64,000 nt of DNA from Actinomycetota bacterium (GTDB lineage Bacteria > Actinomycetota > Acidimicrobiia > Acidimicrobiales > Iamiaceae), in assembly GCA_019639075.1 (NCBI GenBank), contig JAHBSO010000007.1:62001-126000 (forward strand), written 5' to 3'. Positions 38,778 through 46,425 of the stretch are shown piece by piece. How positions within the stretch are numbered: position 1 is the stretch's first letter; every line of letters begins with the position of its first letter. Below the pieces are notes generated by a model, which made no database searches, was not told the origin of the DNA, and was given only the letters and a program-made list of their open reading frames with translations. Made by a program: the position numbers and the translations under genes.

Positions 38778-40417
38778 GGCCGGCCCGCCATCTCGGCCAG
38801 GACCCGGTCGAGCCACGGCGGCGGCGTCGCCGATCCGAGCACGACCCCGCCGGCCGGACGGGGGTGGCGTCGGAGGCCGAGCCAGCCGTCGCCGGCCACC
38901 AGTTCGGCCCCACCGAGCGATGCGACGTCGGCGCCGGCCACCAGGTGCGCGGCCACCTCGGCCGTCCACGGCGGCGAGGCCCCTTCGAGCCCGACCACGA
39001 GGTCGGTGACCGGTCCGCGCGCCGCCCGGGACAGTTGGGTCATGGCCTGGACGTGGCTCCTGCCGGCGGGCGTCGAGGCGTCGACCACGCTGACCAGCCG
39101 GACGGGTCGGTCCGGTCCGACCGCGAGGGCCGCGGCCCGTGACCACACCGTCGCCGCGGCGATGCGGTCCGGCAGCCCGACGTGGTCGGCCAGCACCTCC
39201 TCCCACGAACCGGTCGAGTCGGTCGAGCGGTCGGCCGGGACCGGGGCAGCGAGGTGGACGACCACCGCGTCGAGGCCACCGAGGTCCTGATCGGCACCGC
39301 GGAGCGCGGCCTCGACGTCGCCGGTGGACGAGGCCGCGGCGACCGACACCGACACCGTCCGGACACCGCGACGTTCGAGCGCCCCGACCAGCGCCCGCGC
39401 CTGCGCCGGGTCGTCACAGGCCACCGCGCACGAGGACACGTCGGCGGCCGGAACCACGGCGCCGGCCGAGTACACCTCGTCGAAGCGGGGGTTGCCACCC
39501 CCCGCGGTGCCCTGGGCGGACTCGGCGGGGACCAGCGCCCCGGCGGTCACGGCGGCGAGGACCGCAGCGGACTCGGACGACACCGGCTCGTGCACCGCCT
39601 CCACCAGCGCGGGCGGTGACACGAGCGCCGCCTCCGATCCCCCGGTGAACACCACCTGGCCCCGGAACGCGTCGAACTCGTCGCCGACCAGGTGGGCGAC
39701 CAGCGGCGCGAGGTCCTCGGGCTGCGGCATGTTGCCGAGCGACAACCCGCCCGACCCTGCCTTCCGCGGCGCGCTCCCCTTCGCGTGGTCGGCCCGCCGC
39801 AACGCGGCCTCGACCATGCGGGTCACCGCGATCGGTGAGATCGCGTTGAGCACCACGCCCTCGGGCAGCAGCGGGCCGAGCTGCCAGGTGAGGGCGGCGA
39901 CCGCCCGCTTGGCGCAGCCGTACGCACCGGCGTCGGCCCGCCGCCAGCCGGACCCCGAGGTCACCCCGAGGACGTGCCCCCGTCCGGCGGCGACCATCAG
40001 CGGCAACGCGGCCCGCAGCACCGCGACGTACCCGCCGAGGTGGACCGAGAGCACCGCGGCCCAGTCCTCGTCGGTGCCCCGCCCGTACGAGGTGGGGCGG
40101 GTGATGCCGGCCGCGTTGACGACCACGTCCAACCGGCCTCGCTCGTCGACCAGACCGCCGAGCAGCGCGGCCATGGCCCCCTCGTCGGCCACCGACGCGT
40201 CCGACGACGCGGCCGATCCGCCCGCGGCGACGATCCGGTCGACGACCGACGGCGACCCGTCGACCTCCCCCGCCGTCCCGTCGAGGGCGACCATCGGGTC
40301 GACGACGACCACGTGGTCCCCGCGCGCCCCGAGCGCCTCGGCGATCGCCGCGCCGATGCCACGGCCACCACCGGTCACGACGGACACGCGCCGGTCGGCC
40401 GACCCGTCCGCCGTCAC
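38774..40417 (-). CDS. Tandem short-chain dehydrogenase, second domain degenerate
   Basis: 547 aa, about twice the length of a normal SDR. The first domain (about 1-250) is catalytically complete in outline: VSVVTGGGRGIGAAIAEALG, VVNAAGITRPTSYGRGTDED, GVTSGSGW and the YGCAK active site. The second half (about 320-547) has SDR-like spacing (DPAQARALVGALERRGVRTV, DAVVVHLAAPVPADR, LVSVVDASTPAGRSHVQAMT) but no glycine-rich cofactor loop and no Tyr-x-x-x-Lys, so it is probably structural. The start is the GTG at 40417, which overlaps the monooxygenase stop as GTGA. A GTG one codon earlier is equally possible. It likely oxidises an alcohol to the ketone used by the adjacent monooxygenase. Confidence 0.85.
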   Translation of the reverse strand: MTADGSADRRVSVVTGGGRGIGAAIAEALGARGDHVVVVDPMVALDGTAGEVDGSPSVVDRIVAAGGSAASSDASVADEGAMAALLGGLVDERGRLDVVVNAAGITRPTSYGRGTDEDWAAVLSVHLGGYVAVLRAALPLMVAAGRGHVLGVTSGSGWRRADAGAYGCAKRAVAALTWQLGPLLPEGVVLNAISPIAVTRMVEAALRRADHAKGSAPRKAGSGGLSLGNMPQPEDLAPLVAHLVGDEFDAFRGQVVFTGGSEAALVSPPALVEAVHEPVSSESAAVLAAVTAGALVPAESAQGTAGGGNPRFDEVYSAGAVVPAADVSSCAVACDDPAQARALVGALERRGVRTVSVSVAAASSTGDVEAALRGADQDLGGLDAVVVHLAAPVPADRSTDSTGSWEEVLADHVGLPDRIAAATVWSRAAALAVGPDRPVRLVSVVDASTPAGRSHVQAMTQLSRAARGPVTDLVVGLEGASPPWTAEVAAHLVAGADVASLGGAELVAGDGWLGLRRHPRPAGGVVLGSATPPPWLDRVLAEMAGRP

Positions 40418-42210
40418 CACACCTCCAGGCCGTCGAGGTCGCCGGCGTCCAGCCAGCCCTCGAGGAGGTCCCGGTAGCCGAAGAAGTCGCCGAGGCCGCG
40501 GCCGTAGTTGCCGTTGCGCGGGTTCATGTCCTCGGGTCGACCCTCGTTGTTGATCCGCGACGGCGTGCACGCGGCCAGCACCCGGCTGCCGTCGACGAAG
40601 GCGCCGACGATGCCGCTCGTCCACTCGGCCTCGACCGCGGCCTCGACGTCGAAGGCGCTCGCGCCCTGCGCCTCCAGATGGGCGACGGTCCGACCGACGA
40701 ACGACGCGCCGAGGACGGCGAGCTGGGTGTAGTTGACCGTGACCACCGACTGCTGCGCCGGCCCCGGCATCACGAAGAGGTTCGGGAAGCCGTGGATCAT
40801 CATCCCGAACAGGCTCGACGCGCCCTCGGCCCAGCGCTCCCGCAGCGTCGTCCCGTCACGCCCGACGATCTCGTGGCCGGCCCGCCGGGCGAGCGGCGTC
40901 ATCTCCGGCTCGAAGCCGGTCGCGTAGACGATGCAGTCGACCTCGTACTGCCGGCCGTCGACCACCGGTCCCCGCTCGGTGATCTCGTCGATCCCCGCCG
41001 GGCAGTCGACCAGCGCGATGTTCGGCGCGTTGAACGCGCCCAGGTACTCGTCGTGGAAGCACGGCCGCTTGCACAGGTACCGGTAGTAGGGCTTCAGCGC
41101 CTCGGCCACGGCCGGGTCGTGGACGACCTCGGCCACCCGGTCCCGGTGCTCCTCCATGATCGCGAAGTCGACCTCCTCGGCCCCGCGCAGGTACTCCTCG
41201 ATCGTCATGTCCTTGCGGCGGGGCGGGTTCTGGACCGCGGCGTAGTGGTGGGTCCAGCCGTCGTCGGTGTCGTCGCGGTCGACGCGGCGGCCGAGCATCT
41301 GGGCCTGGAAGTTGTCCATGCGGTCCCGTTGCCAACCGGGCGACAGACCGTCGCGGAAGTCGGGCGGCGTCGGGGCGTTGCCGCGCACGCCGATCGCGGA
41401 GGGGGTGCGCTGGAACACGAGCACCTCCCGGGCGGCAGCGACGAGCGGCGGCACGCACTGGATCGCCGAAGCACCCGTGCCGATCACGGCGACGCTGCGA
41501 TCGGCCAGGCGGGTCATCGGCTCACCCGGGCCCCCGCCGGTGTAGTCGTAGTCCCACCGGGCCGAGTGGAAGGACCGGCCCTCGAACCGCTCCATGCCCG
41601 GGATGGCGGGGAGCTTCATGAGGTTCAGGATCCCGACGGCGAGCACGTAGTAGCGGCTGGAGAGGCGGTCGCCCCGATCGGTCGAGACCTGCCAGCGGGC
41701 CGCGGCATCGTCCCACGCCGCACCGGTGACCCCGGTGTGGAACAGCGCGTCGTCGAGGAGGTCGTAGCGCTCGGCGATCGCCTGGAGGTGGAGCCGGATC
41801 TCCTCGCCCGACGCGTACCGGTCCTTCGGCACGTAGTCGAGCTCCTCGAGCATGGGGAGGTAGATGTAGGACTCGACGTCGCACATCACGCCCGGGTAGC
41901 GGTTCCAGTACCAGGTGCCACCGACGCCGCCCGCGGTGTCGACGATGCGCACCCGCTCGAGGCCCGCGGCCCGGAGCTGGAGGGCGGCGAGCAACCCGGC
42001 CATGCCGGCCCCGACGACCACGGCGTCGACCTCCTCGACCACCGGCTCCCGCTCGGTCGGCGGCGTGAACGGGTCGTCGCGGTAGCGGGCGAAGTGGTCG
42101 TCGGTGGCCAGGTCGCGGATGTCGGACCGCCCCGGCACCAGCCTTCGGTCACGCTCGCGGAGGTACTTCTCCTTCACCGCCTCCGGGTCGTACGACGCGG
42201 CCGCGTCCAT
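40414..42210 (-). CDS. FAD-dependent monooxygenase, Baeyer-Villiger type
   Basis: 598 aa, usual size for cyclohexanone/cyclopentadecanone-type monooxygenases. Visible features: the first dinucleotide motif VVVGAGMAGLLAALQLRAAG (FAD), GGVGGTWYWNRYPGVMCDVE, the BVMO fingerprint FEGRSFHSARWDYD (F-x-G-x-x-x-H-x-x-x-W, with Asp in the last position), and a second GxGxxx motif VAVIGTGASAIQ for NADPH. CIVYATGFEPEM is the conserved ATG region. It would convert a ketone to an ester or lactone with O2 and NADPH. The chosen ATG is at 42210. A GTG at 42219 that overlaps the acuI stop (GTGA) is an alternative. Second gene of a four-gene operon. Confidence 0.93.
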   Translation of the reverse strand: MDAAASYDPEAVKEKYLRERDRRLVPGRSDIRDLATDDHFARYRDDPFTPPTEREPVVEEVDAVVVGAGMAGLLAALQLRAAGLERVRIVDTAGGVGGTWYWNRYPGVMCDVESYIYLPMLEELDYVPKDRYASGEEIRLHLQAIAERYDLLDDALFHTGVTGAAWDDAAARWQVSTDRGDRLSSRYYVLAVGILNLMKLPAIPGMERFEGRSFHSARWDYDYTGGGPGEPMTRLADRSVAVIGTGASAIQCVPPLVAAAREVLVFQRTPSAIGVRGNAPTPPDFRDGLSPGWQRDRMDNFQAQMLGRRVDRDDTDDGWTHHYAAVQNPPRRKDMTIEEYLRGAEEVDFAIMEEHRDRVAEVVHDPAVAEALKPYYRYLCKRPCFHDEYLGAFNAPNIALVDCPAGIDEITERGPVVDGRQYEVDCIVYATGFEPEMTPLARRAGHEIVGRDGTTLRERWAEGASSLFGMMIHGFPNLFVMPGPAQQSVVTVNYTQLAVLGASFVGRTVAHLEAQGASAFDVEAAVEAEWTSGIVGAFVDGSRVLAACTPSRINNEGRPEDMNPRNGNYGRGLGDFFGYRDLLEGWLDAGDLDGLEVW

Positions 42211-42215
42211 CGCCG

Positions 42216-43205
<990 letters not shown>

Positions 43206-43226
43206 GGGCGCACCCTAACCCAAAGG

Positions 43227-43240
43227 TGACACTCGCGTTA
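43227..43240. promoter_or_regulatory. Candidate operator upstream of the acuI-monooxygenase operon
   Basis: TGACACTCGCGTTA is an imperfect 14-bp dyad (TGAC/GTTA ends around a central CTCG) 22-35 bp upstream of the acuI GTG, in a small gap after the OsmC-like gene. Similar dyads are bound by TetR-type regulators in actinobacteria. No regulator gene is adjacent, so confidence is low. Confidence 0.3.
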
Positions 43241-43257
43241 GATGCCGCCGGGCCGGC

Positions 43258-43815
43258 TCAGGCCCGGACGACGCTCACCGGGGTCGTGCCGGTCAGCATG
43301 TCGAACACGGCCGAGTACTTCGTGCCGCCGGCGATCAGCGCCTCGATCTGGTCGTCGGTGGCGTCGGCGTCCACGTCGAAGGCGACGGTGACGTTCCCGA
43401 AGCCCTTGCGCACGTCGGGATCGATGCCGAGCACGCCGCGGACGTCGATCTCACCGGTGACCGTCGAGGTGACCGAGCGCAGCTCGATGCCCCGGGCCGC
43501 GGCACCGGTGGCGATGCCAGCGGTGATGCAGGCGGTCAGGGCGTGCAACACGTACTCCTGCGGGGTCGGGCCGTGGCCGTGGCCGAGCGTCGGGTGGTCG
43601 GCCGTGAAGGCGAACCGGTCGACGTGGACCTGGTCGGCGCCGGCGCCGTGCCACTCGTGGATCTCCGAGCGGCTCGCGGTGCCCTCCACCCAGGTGTTGC
43701 GGGCGGTGAACCGGAAGGCGGCCAGCTCGGGCTGGTCGGTCAGCTTGGCGATGGTGCCGAAGAGCTTCTCGGTGGGAACCCCGTTGACCTCGGTGGGGGT
43801 GTCGATGGTGGTCAT
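43258..43815 (-). CDS. OsmC-family protein
   Basis: 185 aa from the ATG at 43815. OsmC/Ohr proteins are cytoplasmic, dimeric, thiol-dependent hydroperoxide reductases. The core reads FAFTADHPTLGHGHGPTPQE, YVLHALTACITAGIATGAAA (peroxidatic Cys in the central helix), then VTGEIDVRGVLGIDPDVRKG and a final strand block. The position where OsmC has its second Cys (usually in a C-P-V/I segment) reads KYSAVFDMLTG, so the resolving Cys appears to be missing. The upstream frame extension has no family similarity and runs into a repeat. The gene precedes acuI by 52 bp on the same strand. Confidence 0.88.
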   Translation of the reverse strand: MTTIDTPTEVNGVPTEKLFGTIAKLTDQPELAAFRFTARNTWVEGTASRSEIHEWHGAGADQVHVDRFAFTADHPTLGHGHGPTPQEYVLHALTACITAGIATGAAARGIELRSVTSTVTGEIDVRGVLGIDPDVRKGFGNVTVAFDVDADATDDQIEALIAGGTKYSAVFDMLTGTTPVSVVRA

Positions 43816-43934
43816 TTCTGTCTCCTGATCGTCGTGCCCGACGTGGGCATCTCGTGGTGGATCCCACGATGGACGAACGGGCGCGACGGGTCTTGGAGAG
43901 CCGGTGGAGACTCGGTGGAGAGCTTCTGGAGGAT

Positions 43935-44012
43935 GGGTTTCGACTCCGCTCCGCAAGCTCCGCTCCGCTCAACCAACGATCTGCTCCTCGAGCGAGCGAA
44001 GCGAGTCGAGAG
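43935..44012. repeat. GC-rich inverted repeat downstream of the 713-aa lipoprotein gene
   Basis: The segment begins GGGTTTCGACTCCGCTCCGC, includes CCGCTCAACC, and ends with the inverted counterpart CGAGCGAGCGAAGCGAGTCG. The TTTCGACT...GCTCAACC / GAGCGAGCGAAGCGAGTCGA pattern recurs at 46206-46361. It belongs to the widespread class of short dispersed repeats seen in intergenic regions of GC-rich bacteria, and it can fold into a hairpin. Confidence 0.7.
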
Positions 44013-44017
44013 GCAGG

Positions 44018-46159
44018 TCAGCGGGGTCGGGCGACGGCGACCCGCCGGCCGGTGGCGAGGTCGAGATCGAGGCGCGCGGTGCCGTCGTCGATGGTGATCT
44101 TCGTGGCCCCCTCCTCGGCGTGGGTGAAGGGGTTGTCGATCCGGGCGGTGCGGTGCAGCGGCACCTCGGTGCCGTCCACGGTCAACGGGCCGGTCCACGA
44201 GAACGCCATCTCGCCCTCGGTCGGCGACGTGTAGGCGACGTCGAAGCCCTGCGACACCCCTCCGACCTCGCCGAGGTCGGTCACCGAGATCGGCGCGGCG
44301 CTCATCGACGCCACGAAGTCGTCGAACGAGCCGTTGCGCCCGGCGTCGCCCACCTCGGTGATCCACACGTTGTCGGGCCCGCCGGGGGCCACCAGGTCGA
44401 ACGGCTGGGTCAACCCGTTGGTGAAGGTGACCGCCGGATCGTGGGTGCGCCACTCGGTCGGCCGCCAGGACCAGAGCGCGACGTAGCCGTCGCCGCGCCG
44501 GCCGAAGGTCCACCCGTCGACCTGTCGGACCTCGTCGAACCGCTCGGTCGGGAAGTAGGCGTGCGTGTAGTCGAGGTAGGCGAAGGCCGACAGCGGGCCC
44601 GTGCCGGCGACGTACTGCGGGGCGTAGAGGTTGATGACCGCCGAGCCCTGCTGGGCGGAACGGGGCATCGGCCCGCCGTTCCAGTAGAGGTCGGCGTCCA
44701 CCCAGCGCTGGATCGGCCGGGGTTCGTTGCCCGGCGACGTGGTGAACACGATCGCGTCCTCGTCGAGCGTGGCCTGCCACGCGTGGTACTGGTGGCCGAA
44801 GCAGCCGGGCCGCTGGTCCTGCGCGGACGAGAGCATGGCGTCGGCGGAGCGCCAGGTGACGCTGTCCACCGCGCCGAGGAGGCCCAGGTTGATCTGGCAG
44901 CGCAGCGCGTAGGCGAGCGACCGGGCCGTGTCGGGGTTCCCGCCGGCGAGGTCGGCCATGGGCTTGTACGGCGCGAAGAGCGACGTGTCCCAGAGCCCGT
45001 GCTCCTCGATCGTCTGCAGGCTGAGCGGGACCGACGGCCACGCCGTGACCGATCCCCGCTCCCACCAGAAGGCGATGCCGTCGGGGTCGTCGAACGCCGG
45101 CGCGCCCTCGGGGGCCACCGGGTTCGCGGTGAGGGGTTGGTCGAGGCCGATGTCGACGCCCATGTGCTGGCGGTCGACGAAGGTCCGGTCGGTCCGGGCG
45201 ATGCGCCGGATCACCTCGGGGACCCGATAGCGCTTCGCGGCGGCGAGCGCGGTCGCGGCCGCATTGGCCCGCGACTCGTAGGGCAGCGACGTCGTGTCGA
45301 ACGCCAGCTTGGTGACGGTGAAGGTGTCCTGGTCGGTCGCCCGGCTCTTGTCCTTCATGTAGGAGCGACCGTGGGTGACGCCGAAGTTGCCGTGGATCTG
45401 GTGGACGGCGATGTCGTAGAAGAACAGGTCGAGCATCGCCGCGGCCCGGCGGGCGATCGCCGGCTCGCCGAACTCGGTCAGCAGCAGGAGCGGCTCGATG
45501 TCCTTCGCGTAGTACACGTCGGAGTGCCACTCGCTGAACCCGAAGCGGGCCTTCTCGTCGAGCCACGCCTCGATGCGGGCCCGGCCCCGCTCGCGGTGCA
45601 CCGAGCCGGGTTCACCGGTGAACTCGAAGGTCTCGCGGGGCAACGTCAGCCCGGCCAGGTACTCGAGCGTGTGGACGATGAGGCGGTGGTTCTCGGACCA
45701 GAACCACTTGTCGTCGATCGTCCCCGCCGGCAGCGGGTCGGTGAACCAGTAGCGGAACCCGGTCAGGCGGTCCTGGATCGCGGCGCGCAGCTCGGGGCCG
45801 ATGTCGCCCCGGAACTCGCTCCAGATCGACATCAGCCGCATCATGTCGAAGTCGCTGGTGTCGAGGTTGGCGTCGATCTTGTCGAAGACGGCCTGGAAGT
45901 CGGCCGGGGTGATCGACGTGGCGTCGAAGGCGAAGTGCCGGTCACGGTCGGCCCGGACCAGGTGCGCGTAGACGCTGGACGGCGACGTCCGGTCGAGCGT
46001 CCCGGTCGAGAAGCGCAGGTAGGCGTCCTGGCGCTCGGCCCACGATCGCCCATCGACGTAGCCGTTGCCGGCACCCAACCGCACGGGCACCAGCGGCCGA
46101 CAGGCCACCGCGGCGACCGTGGCCAGCGCGAGCACGACAGCAGTTCCGATCCGACGCAT
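44018..46159 (-). CDS. Large secreted lipoprotein of unknown function, 713 aa
   Basis: MRRIGTAVVLALATVAAVAC is a signal peptide with an AVAC lipobox, so the protein should be anchored on the outer face of the membrane. The first 420 residues are helical with repeated W/Y/H motifs (FRYWFTDPLPAGTIDDKWFW, HSDVYYAKDIEPLLLLTEFG), which suits an (alpha/alpha) toroid. The last 250 residues are beta-rich (VINLYAPQYVAGTGPLSAFA). Toroid plus beta-sandwich is the layout of several polysaccharide lyase families, but no catalytic motif is recognised, so enzymatic function is speculation. Repeats of the same type lie immediately on both sides of the gene. Confidence 0.75.
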   Translation of the reverse strand: MRRIGTAVVLALATVAAVACRPLVPVRLGAGNGYVDGRSWAERQDAYLRFSTGTLDRTSPSSVYAHLVRADRDRHFAFDATSITPADFQAVFDKIDANLDTSDFDMMRLMSIWSEFRGDIGPELRAAIQDRLTGFRYWFTDPLPAGTIDDKWFWSENHRLIVHTLEYLAGLTLPRETFEFTGEPGSVHRERGRARIEAWLDEKARFGFSEWHSDVYYAKDIEPLLLLTEFGEPAIARRAAAMLDLFFYDIAVHQIHGNFGVTHGRSYMKDKSRATDQDTFTVTKLAFDTTSLPYESRANAAATALAAAKRYRVPEVIRRIARTDRTFVDRQHMGVDIGLDQPLTANPVAPEGAPAFDDPDGIAFWWERGSVTAWPSVPLSLQTIEEHGLWDTSLFAPYKPMADLAGGNPDTARSLAYALRCQINLGLLGAVDSVTWRSADAMLSSAQDQRPGCFGHQYHAWQATLDEDAIVFTTSPGNEPRPIQRWVDADLYWNGGPMPRSAQQGSAVINLYAPQYVAGTGPLSAFAYLDYTHAYFPTERFDEVRQVDGWTFGRRGDGYVALWSWRPTEWRTHDPAVTFTNGLTQPFDLVAPGGPDNVWITEVGDAGRNGSFDDFVASMSAAPISVTDLGEVGGVSQGFDVAYTSPTEGEMAFSWTGPLTVDGTEVPLHRTARIDNPFTHAEEGATKITIDDGTARLDLDLATGRRVAVARPR

Positions 46160-46205
46160 CGAGCGTCCCCCCTCTGTTCCCCTGGTCCGCCGACCTTAGG
46201 GCAGT

Positions 46206-46361
46206 GGGTTTCGACTGCGCTCGCTGCGCTCGCTCCGCTCAACCGACGGAGGGGTGCGCTCGCTCCGCTCAACCGACGGAGGGGTGCGCTCGCCCTCCGC
46301 TCCTTGAGCGAGCGCAGCGAGTCGAAAGGCGAACAAGACGGCGAGCGCAGCGAGTCGAAAG
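46206..46361. repeat. GC-rich inverted repeat with a 30-bp exact tandem duplication
   Basis: The block opens with GGGTTTCGACTGCGCTCGCT and contains two adjacent identical 30-bp units (46231-46260 and 46261-46290, each with CCGCTCAACCGACGGAGGGG). The opposite orientation follows: TTGAGCGAGCGCAGCGAGTC at 46303, then AGCGCAGCGAGTCGAAAG near 46343. It is the same family as the repeat at 43935-44012, and the two enclose the 713-aa lipoprotein gene. No ORF is supported here. Confidence 0.8.
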
Positions 46362-46364
46362 ATG

Positions 46365-46400
46365 GAGGGCCCCGCCGACAGCGTTGTCGGCGGGGCCCTC
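46365..46400 (-). terminator. 16-bp GC-rich hairpin after the 841-aa lipoprotein gene
   Basis: GAGGGCCCCGCCGACA (46365-46380) pairs exactly with 46385-46400 around a GCGT loop, 25 bp past the stop of the minus-strand gene that ends at 46426. There is only a weak T-rich tail (CATCTTTCG on the minus strand), as is common for terminators in GC-rich actinobacteria. Confidence 0.75.
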
Positions 46401-46425
46401 GGGGGGGAGGGGGGAGGATCGGCGG

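Noticed and set aside
46231..46290. CRISPR array suggested by two identical 30-bp units
   Set aside because: The units are directly adjacent with no spacers, only two in number, and part of a wider GC-rich inverted-repeat family.
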